From M3007 sp041392625 (GTDB taxonomy: Bacteria; Bacteroidota; Bacteroidia; Chitinophagales; Saprospiraceae): a stretch of DNA of 64,000 nucleotides. The notes under the pieces are model-generated. The model did no database searches, had not been told where the DNA came from, and worked only from the letters and a program-made list of their open reading frames with translations. Where the stretch lies: contig JAWKLR010000002.1 of the NCBI GenBank assembly GCA_041392625.1, positions 124,001 to 188,000 of the forward strand. The letters run 5' to 3'. Position 1 is the stretch's first letter. Each line of letters starts with the position of its first letter. Below, piece after piece: positions 1-8,994 of the stretch. The translations under genes were made by a program, and so were the position numbers.

Positions 1-699
1 GTCGCCGCGCTTATGAATCCACGGGGCCTCCGTAAAATTGGGCAAGCCATCTACCACCTGAATGTCGCCATCCAGTTCGATCATATTTTCTTTTAGCTTG
101 GCATAATAGCATTTGGTATTCCCCCAGAATAAATATGCCTGATCGTCATCATCCAGAAACACCGTTGGATCAATATCGTCCCAGGCGATGTTTGTCGCCT
201 GTGTCATGTCGTTGCTGATCAGCGCTTCGCCCAGTGCATCCCGGAACGGACCGATCGGGCTATCAGAAACGGCTACCCCAATTGCCTTACCGGGTTTCGT
301 TGCATGTTCCATGGAAACGTACCAGTAAAACTTGCCATTCCGCTCTATCACCTGAGCGGCCCAGGCGTCCGCCTTAGCCCAGGAAAAATCGCTGACTTTT
401 AATGGCACGGGGTGTGCTTTCCACTCAACCATATCTGTTGAAGAATACACCAGCCATTCATTCATTTTATAAAATGTATCATCCAGTTCAGCCTCATCGT
501 GGCCGGTGTATAAATAGACGGTGTCGTTGTACACCAGAGCAGCGGGATCGGCTGTAAACTTGTCTTTGATGATCGGGTTGTTGTACTTTTTCCCACCGGT
601 AGGGTCCAAAACGGGAGTATCCGGAGAGTCCGTGTTTTTGGCACAAGCAAACAGCAAAACGAGCACTAAAGCAAAAATCGTGGTGTAAAGTCCCTTCAT
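1..699 (-). CDS. GH43 family glycosidase, lipoprotein (3' part beyond window edge)
   Basis: The 233 visible residues begin with a lipoprotein signal (lipobox FAC, Cys19) and then enter a five-bladed beta-propeller typical of glycoside hydrolase family 43. The three family acids are visible: general base Asp51 (in FTADPAAL), pKa modulator Asp177 (in DDIDPTVF) and general acid Glu224 (in NFTEAPW). GH43 enzymes are inverting arabinofuranosidases, xylosidases or arabinanases; the placement directly after an arabinanase and a GH51 arabinofuranosidase suggests action on arabinan or arabinoxylan side chains. The start ATG lies 1 base after the preceding gene's stop, so it is the distal gene of the same operon. 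The C-terminus, including any carbohydrate-binding module, is outside the window. Family confident; substrate inferred. Confidence 0.88.
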   Translation of the reverse strand, partial: MKGLYTTIFALVLVLLFACAKNTDSPDTPVLDPTGGKKYNNPIIKDKFTADPAALVYNDTVYLYTGHDEAELDDTFYKMNEWLVYSSTDMVEWKAHPVPLKVSDFSWAKADAWAAQVIERNGKFYWYVSMEHATKPGKAIGVAVSDSPIGPFRDALGEALISNDMTQATNIAWDDIDPTVFLDDDDQAYLFWGNTKCYYAKLKENMIELDGDIQVVDGLPNFTEAPWIHKRGD

Positions 700-700
700 A

Positions 701-2191
701 TTAGTTTATTTTTTTAGCCCAAATTGCGGTGCCCACATTGTTTAAGCCTGAGAAAAGAATGGTCGATGTGACCTTGTTTTCCCAGTCTCTTCCGCGTTCC
801 ACATGCAAGACATCGGTATAGCCATTGCTCCAGTTGAGTGTGAGCCAGGGAGCGTTGTATGACCAGGTGCTTCCCGGATCGTTATTGAGTGTTCCATTGG
901 CTAAAACTTCCAATGGAATGCTGGTTTGAAAATTGGGGGAGGTTTGTGTATCGGCAAACCCCGGCACTACTTGATAGCCCAGAATGATTTGTTCGTAATT
1001 GCCGCTTAGTTCGTTTTCAGAAACAGGAATTTCCTCCAGTCCTGCTACCCGCTCCGGAGAAACGATTGACCAACCATCCTGGGTCCAGTGAATTTTTCGG
1101 TTGTGCAGCACCATAAAATAGTGGTCAACACCTGGCCGACCCTGGTGCGCGATGTAAAACTGGCCATTTCCGTCTTCGAAGACAGTTGGGTGCGAAACGC
1201 CCTGCCAACCAGAATGTCCTGCAAACTGGTAGGGTGCCAGAATCATGGGGGCATTATCGGAAAGTTCATTCACGTCCTGGCCATTGAAATCGTAAAACGG
1301 GCCTTCCGGGGAATCGCTTCGCCCCACGCGGACGTTGTATTTTGTTTCCAGCCAATCGTAGGCAATAAACAGGTAGTACTTGCCAAATTGCGGGTTGTAA
1401 ATAACCTCTGCTCCCTCGATATTTCCATTGATGGTGTTTCCGGTAAAGCCGCGGTGTGCGACACGCACGCCCTTGTTTCCGGGTGAATTAGCCAGTCCGG
1501 AGCTTGGATTGATTTCCAGTAGATAAATCCCATCCCAGGATGAACCGTAAAACATCCAGTGTCTGCCGCTGTTGTCGACAATAAGGCTGGGGTCGATTGC
1601 ATTGGTATGCACATCCGCGTTGTTGAGAGAAGTGACAACCAATCCGCGTTCTGTCCACGGACCCAAGGGCGATGAAGCAGTTGCCAGACCGATTACACTC
1701 AAACGAGGTAGGCTGGAGGCAAGGGAATAATACAGACGGTATTCTGATCCCACCTGGATGATTTCCGGTGCCCAGAGTCCATCAACGGGCGTTCCTCCTT
1801 TTCCCTGAATAAATGCTTTCCCTTGAGCAGGGAGTTGATCAAAGACCCAACCCACAAACTCCCATTCGACCAGGTCTTTTGATTTTCTGATTTGGATTCC
1901 CGGCTTTACTGCGGTTCCGTAGGCAGCATCGGTGCTGTAGCAGTAATAGGTATCGCCAGATTTAATGATTGAAGGGTCGTGCACATTGTACGGTCCCCAC
2001 TTATACACCTGATTGATTGAGGATACATCCAGGTAGGTATCGTTGATGGAGTTGATGTCAAAACTATCTGTCGGGTTTGTGATAATGGGCGGATCAATTT
2101 CCGGCGGCATATCTCCTTTTCCACACGCGCCAAGCACCATACTCAGAAGTATAGTCAAGGCAAAAACAATATGAACGACGTGTTTTGACAT
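701..2191 (-). CDS. arabinan endo-1,5-alpha-L-arabinosidase, GH43 lipoprotein
   Basis: A 496-residue lipoprotein (lipobox LGAC, Cys23) with a GH43 catalytic propeller of the endo-arabinanase type. The motif YNVHDPSII carries the base Asp72, NAIDPSLIVD the second Asp200, and GNIEGAEVIY the acid Glu259. The region after residue 380 looks like the extra C-terminal beta-domain found in extended arabinanases. Known function of the family: internal cleavage of alpha-1,5-linked arabinan, releasing oligosaccharides for import. The start ATG is 2 bases after the GH51 stop, so the two are one transcriptional unit with the GH43 gene that follows. A surface or periplasmic location is inferred from the lipid anchor. 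Confidence 0.9.
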   Translation of the reverse strand: MSKHVVHIVFALTILLSMVLGACGKGDMPPEIDPPIITNPTDSFDINSINDTYLDVSSINQVYKWGPYNVHDPSIIKSGDTYYCYSTDAAYGTAVKPGIQIRKSKDLVEWEFVGWVFDQLPAQGKAFIQGKGGTPVDGLWAPEIIQVGSEYRLYYSLASSLPRLSVIGLATASSPLGPWTERGLVVTSLNNADVHTNAIDPSLIVDNSGRHWMFYGSSWDGIYLLEINPSSGLANSPGNKGVRVAHRGFTGNTINGNIEGAEVIYNPQFGKYYLFIAYDWLETKYNVRVGRSDSPEGPFYDFNGQDVNELSDNAPMILAPYQFAGHSGWQGVSHPTVFEDGNGQFYIAHQGRPGVDHYFMVLHNRKIHWTQDGWSIVSPERVAGLEEIPVSENELSGNYEQIILGYQVVPGFADTQTSPNFQTSIPLEVLANGTLNNDPGSTWSYNAPWLTLNWSNGYTDVLHVERGRDWENKVTSTILFSGLNNVGTAIWAKKIN

Positions 2192-2193
2192 GC

Positions 2194-3750
2194 TTATTTT
2201 GTGGCTTCAATTACGATGACAGAGAACGGAGGAATTTCTACATGGAGCATTCCATTTTTCAACTGCACTCCATTCATTTTCTGAGTCTGAATCAGATTCG
2301 GTTTATCAAAGGTATTGTGGGCTTGCAAACTGGATGCAGTGAGGATTTCACCACTCGCTTTTTTCAGATTCAGTGCAGTTACATCCAGGTCAATGGCCTG
2401 TGTTTTTTGTGCATCAATATTCACCAGGGAAACGTGGACCTTCCCTTCAGAATCCATCGATGCAGAGGCAGAAACAGCCGGAAGTGAGCGACTTTCAAAC
2501 ACATAATCAGGTGACTCAAAGCGAAGTGGAATGAGGGTGGCATCCTGGTGCACGCTGTACATTTTCATCACATGATAGGTCGGTGTCAGCAGCATTTTTT
2601 CTTCATCGGTCAGGATCACAGCCTGAAGCACGTTTACAGCCTGAGCCAGATTGGCCATTTTTACGCGGTCTGCATGGTTGTTGAAAATATTCAGGGTTGC
2701 GCCGGCAATCATTGCATCGCGCATGGTATTTTGCTGGTATAAAAAGCCCGGATTGGTTCCCGGCTCTACGTTGTACCAACCGCCCCATTCATCGACAAAC
2801 AAGGCTACTTTTTTTTCTTTATCGTATTGATCCATGATTGCAACGTGCTTCTGGATCAATTCTTCCATCTGGAGCGCCCGTTCCATAATGGTAAAATATT
2901 GGTCTTCTGTAAAGTTGGTGGCTGGCCCTTTATTTCCCCAGTCAATAACAGAGTAGTGGTGCAGGGCAATGGCTTCAATCAGGTTTTTAGGGATATTTTT
3001 CATCAGGACTTCGGTCCAGCGATAATCGCTGCTGCTGGCTCCCGATGCGATCCGGACCAGTTTGTCGGAATTGAGCCAATCGGTTGTGAATGTGGCATAG
3101 CGGCGGTACACATCCGAATAGTACTCCGGGGTCATGTTTCCACCACAGCCCCATGCTTCATTTCCAACGCCCCAGAAGGTAACTTTCCAGGGTTCTTTTC
3201 TTCCATTTTGTTCGCGCAGATCGGGCATTGGGCTCGATCCGGCGGGGTGGTTGGTGTATTTAATCCAGTCGGCCAACTCCTGTGGAGTTCCACTACCAAC
3301 GTTTGCCGACAGGTAAGGCTCCGTTTGGAGCAGTTCGCACATATTCAGGAATTCATGGGTTCCGAAGCTGTTGTCCTCTTTTACATTTCCCCACCAAATA
3401 TTCAAAATTGAGGGGCGGTCTGCTTTCGGGCCAATCCCATCTTTCCAGTGGTAGGTATCCGCGAAGCACCCTCCGGGCCAGCGCAGGTTGGGAATTTTTA
3501 ATTCCTTCAAGGCTTCTACTACATCCGTTCTTACACCGGCCGTATTGGGAATCTGACTGTCTTCTCCTACATAAAAACCGCCGTAAATGCATCTTCCGAG
3601 GTGCTCGGCAAAATGCCCGTAAATATGGCGGCTGATTTGAGGTGCATCCGCATCCAACTGCGCAGTAACACGGGTGGCTTCCTGGCTAAAACCCGGAAGG
3701 CTAAAGAACAAAAGAAAAGCAGTGAGAATGCCGGATAGAAGATTCTTCAT
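2194..3750 (-). CDS. alpha-L-arabinofuranosidase, GH51
   Basis: A 518-residue protein with a cleavable signal peptide (roughly residues 1-22, ending GFSQ). The GH51 (beta/alpha)8 barrel has the acid/base Glu198 in GVGNEAWGCGGN and the nucleophile Glu321 in LFVDEWGGW; IYGHFAEHLGR near residue 43 is the usual N-terminal signature. GH51 enzymes remove terminal alpha-L-arabinofuranosyl groups with retention. With the downstream GH43 arabinanase it would convert arabinan oligosaccharides to arabinose in the periplasm. It lies 225 bases after SusD with a hairpin terminator in between, so expression may be read-through or from its own promoter. Length and motifs match the family well. Confidence 0.92.
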   Translation of the reverse strand: MKNLLSGILTAFLLFFSLPGFSQEATRVTAQLDADAPQISRHIYGHFAEHLGRCIYGGFYVGEDSQIPNTAGVRTDVVEALKELKIPNLRWPGGCFADTYHWKDGIGPKADRPSILNIWWGNVKEDNSFGTHEFLNMCELLQTEPYLSANVGSGTPQELADWIKYTNHPAGSSPMPDLREQNGRKEPWKVTFWGVGNEAWGCGGNMTPEYYSDVYRRYATFTTDWLNSDKLVRIASGASSSDYRWTEVLMKNIPKNLIEAIALHHYSVIDWGNKGPATNFTEDQYFTIMERALQMEELIQKHVAIMDQYDKEKKVALFVDEWGGWYNVEPGTNPGFLYQQNTMRDAMIAGATLNIFNNHADRVKMANLAQAVNVLQAVILTDEEKMLLTPTYHVMKMYSVHQDATLIPLRFESPDYVFESRSLPAVSASASMDSEGKVHVSLVNIDAQKTQAIDLDVTALNLKKASGEILTASSLQAHNTFDKPNLIQTQKMNGVQLKNGMLHVEIPPFSVIVIEATK

Positions 3751-3834
3751 GGATTCAATATATTTTAAAAAAGGGGAGGGCAGTAGAAACTGAAAAATAC
3801 AGATAAATGTGTGCTGTACTGTAATCGGGGCTTC

Positions 3835-3894
3835 AAAAAGTCAGACCCAACTGAGGCAGACAATCCTTTCGGATTGGCCGCCTCAGAGGTCTGA
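3835..3894 (-). terminator. rho-independent terminator after the SusC-SusD pair
   Basis: A nested inverted repeat: outer arms TCAGACC/GGTCTGA (3841-3847 with 3888-3894), middle arms CTGAGGC/GCCTCAG (3851-3857 with 3880-3886), inner arms CAATCC/GGATTG. On the minus strand it is followed at once by CTTTTTG. It sits between the SusD stop and the GH51 start, so it could set the ratio between transporter and enzyme transcripts. Confidence 0.75.
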
Positions 3895-3975
3895 GCCATT
3901 CTATGTATGAAGTTTACTTACCAATTTCAACCAGATAGACTGGTGTCAAGCAGGATAACAAGAATCAGAAAAACC

Positions 3976-5535
3976 TTAGTATCCGTCATTCTGCTGAGTA
4001 CCTGGGTTGTTATCCACCTCAGTCTGAGGGATCGGGAAAAATTCACGACCAACAACATAGGTTTCGTACTCCGCATCGCGTGATTTGAGCCAATCCAGTT
4101 TTACCGGATCTTTCAGCCAGCCCCAGCGGCGGATGTCGTCGAAACGGTGTCCTTCCAGAGCCAATTCGAGGTAGCGCTCGTGGGCAATTTGCTCGCGCAT
4201 TTCATCCTGGTTCATGTTTGGTTTTACCGTTTGCAGGTTTGGAAGATTTACACGGTCCCGAACCATTTGAATGTAATCATAGGCCATTCCGGTCTTATCA
4301 TTTTCATTCAAACACTCTGCATACATCAGCAATACATCTGCATAACGCATGATGCGCTCATTGATACCTGAACGCCAGTCAAACTCATCAATGTTGGTTT
4401 CGTCGTTCTGGTATTTGCGGCAGAACAAGTCGTTTAGGTCAGCAGCGTTGTTGGCATAGTACTCAGAGAACAGATTGCCATAAAGCATAACACCAGGTCC
4501 GTCGTACAGGATTGTTGCATTGAGTCGCGGATCCACTTCGTCGTTTATGGTTTTTTCTTCCATAAACTCGTTGAACAAAGCCCAGGTAGGCTGAACGTCG
4601 GTCCAGCCAAAGCCACGTGGAGCGTAGGTGATTGCCCGTGCAGAGGTACGGCCCCATCCGGCGATTGGCACACAGCACCAGGAAAGGTCAACCCCTCCCG
4701 CTTCGCGGCTGAACTGTACTTCAAAAACGGATTCGGAGTTGTTTTCGTTGGATGCTGTAAAGTTGTCGCGATAATCAGGAACCAGGCTGTATACATTCAG
4801 ATCGATTACAGATTTGAATGTTATTTCAGCATTTGTAAAATCCTTTGTGAACAGGTAGGATTTTCCAAGGTAAGCCAGGGCGGCGCCTTTGGTTGCGCGT
4901 CCTGCGGTCATTCCTTCATCCGGACCGGTGAGTCCATTGTAGGAAACTGGCAGTCTGTCTGCTGCATCTTTGAAATCCTGGATTACCTGTGCCCATCCTT
5001 CTGCTTCAGTGCGCTGTGGGTGGTACAGATCGGTGTAGTTCAAAGGAACCGGAACACTTTTAAACATGTTCACGGCATGGAACAAATACAGACCACGCAG
5101 GAAGTATGCCTGTCCCATGATCCGGTCTTTCACAGCCTGATCCATTTCGATATTCGGGACATTGGCCAATACCTGGTTAGCACGGTAAATACCCTGGTAG
5201 TAGGTTTCGTAGGCCCAGCCATAAATTGCCGGGTCGGCAATACCTGTATTGAATTTTCCAACATTTGCCATTGCACTCCATGGACTGTGGCTACGACAGT
5301 CGTCGCCTTTCAGATCCAGCAAAAGTGGAGTAGAGCGCATGTAGGTTCCATCCACACAGAGTTTTCCGTACACGGCGTTGAGGCCGTTGACTGCATCTTC
5401 CGGCGTTTTCCAGAAAGAGGCTTCGGTTGCCACGTTTGGGTCAACCTGTATCAGGTCATCTTCTTTCACACAGCCTGCCAAGGTGAAGACCAGCAGGGTG
5501 GAAAAAGTTATTTTGAACAAAATATTTCGTTTCAT
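3976..5535 (-). CDS. SusD/RagB family outer-membrane lipoprotein
   Basis: A 519-residue surface lipoprotein (lipobox LAGC, Cys22) with the SusD-type alpha-helical TPR scaffold. The early segment ATEASFWKTPEDAVNGLNA and the late segment RYLELALEGHRFDDIRRW are family signatures. SusD proteins form the lid over the SusC barrel and bind the glycan to be imported. The gene lies 28 bases downstream of the SusC start-proximal partner (SusC ends 5564) and shares its promoter. Given the neighbours, the ligand is probably an arabino-oligosaccharide; this is inference. Confidence 0.95.
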   Translation of the reverse strand: MKRNILFKITFSTLLVFTLAGCVKEDDLIQVDPNVATEASFWKTPEDAVNGLNAVYGKLCVDGTYMRSTPLLLDLKGDDCRSHSPWSAMANVGKFNTGIADPAIYGWAYETYYQGIYRANQVLANVPNIEMDQAVKDRIMGQAYFLRGLYLFHAVNMFKSVPVPLNYTDLYHPQRTEAEGWAQVIQDFKDAADRLPVSYNGLTGPDEGMTAGRATKGAALAYLGKSYLFTKDFTNAEITFKSVIDLNVYSLVPDYRDNFTASNENNSESVFEVQFSREAGGVDLSWCCVPIAGWGRTSARAITYAPRGFGWTDVQPTWALFNEFMEEKTINDEVDPRLNATILYDGPGVMLYGNLFSEYYANNAADLNDLFCRKYQNDETNIDEFDWRSGINERIMRYADVLLMYAECLNENDKTGMAYDYIQMVRDRVNLPNLQTVKPNMNQDEMREQIAHERYLELALEGHRFDDIRRWGWLKDPVKLDWLKSRDAEYETYVVGREFFPIPQTEVDNNPGTQQNDGY

Positions 5536-5563
5536 AATATCTATGATTTAGATGTGGTTAAAA

Positions 5564-8500
5564 TTAGAACCCGATGGAGAGTCCAAAGAGGATACCTCTT
5601 GGATTCGGGAAAGAGCCGCTATCAAATCCTCTTGAGAACAGGCCATCGCTGATGAAATCAGGATCGAAACCACGGTATTTGGTGAAGGTGTACAGGTTTT
5701 GTCCGGAAACAGAAACACGTGCACTGCGGATCAGGTTGGTGCGGAGTGGGAGGGTGTACCCCAACTCAAGCGCCTGAATCCGAAGGTAGTTTCCTTTTTC
5801 CACGAAGCGATTAGAAAGGCGGTTGTTGCCGTTCGGGTCGCCGATAACCGGGCGAGGAACATCGGTATCGCGGTTGTCTTCAGTCCAGTAGTTCAACATG
5901 TCGGTGTGGTGGTTCACATAGTCACCCAACATCAGCTGCGCATAGGTGTTGTTGATCACCATGTTGCCGGCAACACCCTGAAGGAAGCAAGAAAGGTCGA
6001 AGCCTTTGTACTCGGCAGAAAGGTTGAATCCGAAGCTGTACTTTGGAATGGTAACGCCCTGGAAGCTCCGGTCGTCGTCGGTGATCAATCCGTCGTTGTT
6101 CAGGTCTTTGAATTTCAGGTCGCCAGGAGCTGCATTTGGCTGAAGTGCGTGGTTTGCAATTTCATCTGCATTCTGGAAAATTCCTTCGATTTCAAATACA
6201 TAAATCTCACCGATTGAACGGCCTACTTCGGTACGAGAGCCTACACCACTGATCGGAATGTTATCTGCTCCAATCGACAATACTTCGTTCTTCAAGGTAC
6301 CCAGGTTAGCACCGATGCTGTAGCTAATGCCGTTGAAGTTGTTGCGGTACAAAGCGGCAAATTCAAACCCTTTGTTCTGCACAGTAGCGGCATTCGTTGT
6401 AATGGTTGCAGGGAATGCTCCGGTAGAGAATGGAAGCGGAACATCTGCCAGAAGGTCGGTAGATTTTTTCTGGTAGTATTCTGCGCTGAATTCCAATTTG
6501 TTATCGAGCATACCAAATTCAACTGCAACGTTTGCTGTTTCAGTATCTTCCCATTTTACGTTCGGGTCTTTGATGTCAATAGCGGTAATACCAGTTCCAT
6601 AAACATCACCAAATGGATAAAATGCGAATGGATTTACCGTTGCTACATAATCATACACACCAATGGTGTTGTTGCCCAACAGACCATAACCACCACGCAG
6701 TTTCAGGGTATTGATAAAGCCAGGAAGGTTCAACCAGGATTCGTTGTGCAACTTCCATGCACCTGCTACAGAGTAGTAGTTACCGGTGTTGTTTTCCGGA
6801 CTAAACAAAGAGGATTTGTCCTGACGGAAGTTTACTGTCAGCAAGTAGCGATCGTCGTAACCGTAGTTCAAACGGCTGAGGTAAGAAATACCGGTAATTG
6901 TGCTGTTGTATTCGCGTGCAGATTGCGCATTGGCGTATTCGATCTGACTGATTTCACCTGGAAGGTAACCAACACCACGGGTAATCAGGTTGCTGTGTTT
7001 GTTGATTTCCTGGATGTAACCGAAGAGTGCACCAACTGAGTGCTTTCCAAATTTGTTGTCGTATGAAAGCAGGTTATCGACAATCGTGCGGGTCTGGTTT
7101 CCACGGGTAGCATCCAAGGCTGCTTCGTCGTTGGTAGTGATGTAGTACCAGCCCAAATCGCTTGGTGGGTTAAAACGACGCGTTGCCCAGTCTAGACGAT
7201 CCGCGCTTGCACGGAGTTTGTATTTCAAACCTTTCAGCAGTTCAACTTCACCCCAGATATTTCCGGCAAAGCGGTTGCGGCGATTTTCATTATCGATCAG
7301 GTTGTTAAAGCCAATCACGTTCAAGGTAATTGCGCGTTGAGTGAGGTTGTCGGCACCGCCGAATCCACCCAAACGGTTTTCATCGTACACAGGCATAGTT
7401 GGGATGGCCTGCAGCAACTGTAAGAAAGAAGTTGTTCCAACAAAATATTCGTTGAAGCTCTCTTTGTATGAATTGGTATAAGCCAACTTAGAACCGTATG
7501 AGAACCGTCCCTTTTTACCAACCAGGTTGGCGTTGGTTGACAAGCGCTCGTAGGCCTGTGGTACATCGATATACGAGGTGTTGTCGAAGTAATCTACATT
7601 CATGCTGTAGCTTACATCGTTGGTGCCACCGCTGAAGTTGAGCGAGTGGTTTTTGATGTTTCCATTGCGGAAAGCAGCGTCCTGCCAATCGGTATTTACA
7701 TCCGAAATAAACAGTGGGCTGTTGGGGTCGTTACCAGGAACGATAGACAAACCGGCATTCAATTCAGCCTGGGATGTAATCTGCTGGTATTCACGTGCAT
7801 TTGCCAAAGAGAGGGTCTTTGGAATCTGCTGGATACCCATTTGGGTTTTGTAGTTCACTTTGAGTTTGCCTGCCTGTCCTTTTTTGGTTGTGATGATCAC
7901 AACACCGTTGGCACCACGTACGCCGTAGATAGCAGAAGCAGATGCATCTTTCAGAACCTGAATAGACTCAATATCGCCAGGAGCAAAATCATACGGGTCA
8001 TTAACGATCAATCCGTCAATAACAAAAAGCGGGTTGTTGTTATTGAAAGAAGTGATACCCCGAATTTTGATGTTGACAAATCCACCTGGCTCACCGGAAG
8101 ATTGTACGGTAAGTCCGGGAACTTGTCCCTGAAGCATTTTAGCCACATCATAGGTAACGGTCTTTTTGGCATCTTCTACATCAACTACGCTGACGGCACC
8201 CGTCAGGTCTGACTTTTTTTGGCTGCCATAACCTACAACTACTACATCGTTCAGGAGTTGAGCACTTTCGGTCAGAACCACGTCGATTACCGACTGGCCA
8301 CCAACTGCAACCTCTGCTGTGTTGTAGCCGATGTACGAAAATACAAGCACATCCTCGGAAGTGGCAGTGAGGGTGTATCGACCATTGACATCAGTCGTCG
8401 CTCCTGAACCTCCTCCCTTTGTTGATACGCTCACGCCTACAAGGGATTCTCCTTCTGGAGAGGTAACAGTACCAGCAAGGGTTTTGCTGTTTTGGGCCAG

Positions 8501-8602
8501 GATGCTACCAGTAAACAGTATTACCATACTGCTGACGGCACCCCATCGTTTAAGGCCTCTGTTCAATTTATCCGGGATAAATCGGAGTAAAGCTTTTTTC
8601 AT
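5564..8602 (-). CDS. SusC/RagA family TonB-linked outer-membrane transporter
   Basis: A 1012-residue transporter. After a signal peptide there is a carboxypeptidase-like regulatory domain (about residues 40-120, GTVTSPEGESLVGVSV), the TonB-box/plug region with DVVVVGYGSQKKSDLTGAV and IKIRGITSFNNNNPLFVIDG, then a beta-barrel ending in the terminal aromatic GLSIGF. It is paired with SusD and forms a gated outer-membrane importer energised by TonB-ExbBD. No extra N-terminal anti-sigma-interacting (STN) domain is seen, in keeping with control by the divergent Nudix regulator rather than by an ECF sigma factor. Family certain; arabinan specificity inferred from context. Confidence 0.96.
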   Translation of the reverse strand: MKKALLRFIPDKLNRGLKRWGAVSSMVILFTGSILAQNSKTLAGTVTSPEGESLVGVSVSTKGGGSGATTDVNGRYTLTATSEDVLVFSYIGYNTAEVAVGGQSVIDVVLTESAQLLNDVVVVGYGSQKKSDLTGAVSVVDVEDAKKTVTYDVAKMLQGQVPGLTVQSSGEPGGFVNIKIRGITSFNNNNPLFVIDGLIVNDPYDFAPGDIESIQVLKDASASAIYGVRGANGVVIITTKKGQAGKLKVNYKTQMGIQQIPKTLSLANAREYQQITSQAELNAGLSIVPGNDPNSPLFISDVNTDWQDAAFRNGNIKNHSLNFSGGTNDVSYSMNVDYFDNTSYIDVPQAYERLSTNANLVGKKGRFSYGSKLAYTNSYKESFNEYFVGTTSFLQLLQAIPTMPVYDENRLGGFGGADNLTQRAITLNVIGFNNLIDNENRRNRFAGNIWGEVELLKGLKYKLRASADRLDWATRRFNPPSDLGWYYITTNDEAALDATRGNQTRTIVDNLLSYDNKFGKHSVGALFGYIQEINKHSNLITRGVGYLPGEISQIEYANAQSAREYNSTITGISYLSRLNYGYDDRYLLTVNFRQDKSSLFSPENNTGNYYSVAGAWKLHNESWLNLPGFINTLKLRGGYGLLGNNTIGVYDYVATVNPFAFYPFGDVYGTGITAIDIKDPNVKWEDTETANVAVEFGMLDNKLEFSAEYYQKKSTDLLADVPLPFSTGAFPATITTNAATVQNKGFEFAALYRNNFNGISYSIGANLGTLKNEVLSIGADNIPISGVGSRTEVGRSIGEIYVFEIEGIFQNADEIANHALQPNAAPGDLKFKDLNNDGLITDDDRSFQGVTIPKYSFGFNLSAEYKGFDLSCFLQGVAGNMVINNTYAQLMLGDYVNHHTDMLNYWTEDNRDTDVPRPVIGDPNGNNRLSNRFVEKGNYLRIQALELGYTLPLRTNLIRSARVSVSGQNLYTFTKYRGFDPDFISDGLFSRGFDSGSFPNPRGILFGLSIGF

Positions 8603-8642
8603 AATCAGACTTCAATTTAATTAAGTGTAGTTTCAACACTTG

Positions 8643-8674
8643 CAAAAGTATGCGCTGGCATCTGTATCCCAAAA
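8643..8674 (-). promoter_or_regulatory. Bacteroidota-type promoter of the SusC operon
   Basis: On the minus strand TTTG (8670-8673) is followed after 19 bp by TACTTTTG (8643-8650), which fits the Bacteroidota -33/-7 consensus TTTG-N19-TAnnTTTG. Transcription would begin about 30-40 bases before the SusC ATG at 8602. Confidence 0.65.
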
Positions 8675-8807
8675 TATTTATTCATTTTTTTAGCTCGCGA
8701 TATGAAATTTTATAAGTTTGCCCGGTTATTTCACCAAATTACTAGTAAGAAATAGGCCAAAAACAGAAATGATTGGGCACTTTTTCGATAAGCAATGTGC
8801 TCTTTTC

Positions 8808-8821
8808 AGTGTTCTAACAGT
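8808..8821. promoter_or_regulatory. candidate operator of the divergent Nudix regulator
   Basis: AGTGTTCTAACAGT is an imperfect palindrome with TGTT/AACA half-sites and is the clearest dyad in the 392-bp gap between SusC and the regulator gene. It lies upstream of both predicted promoters. Binding by the regulator is a guess from position. Confidence 0.35.
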
Positions 8822-8859
8822 ACCTTTTCGGGACAATTTTTTCTGTTTTACAGCCCAAT

Positions 8860-8893
8860 TTTGGTGCAAGCCAGGCCTTATTCTGTAGATTTG
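8860..8893 (+). promoter_or_regulatory. promoter of the Nudix regulator gene
   Basis: TTTG (8860-8863) and TAGATTTG (8886-8893) are separated by 22 bp, close to the Bacteroidota consensus. The start codon of the regulator follows about 100 bases downstream, leaving a moderately long untranslated leader. Confidence 0.5.
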
Positions 8894-8994
8894 CCGCCTG
8901 TCATTTCACGCTTTCCATATCCGTATTATGGAACCTGGCAGAGAAATTGCGAGACATACTGATTTTGATCTGACTTTAAACCACTGTTTACTTC

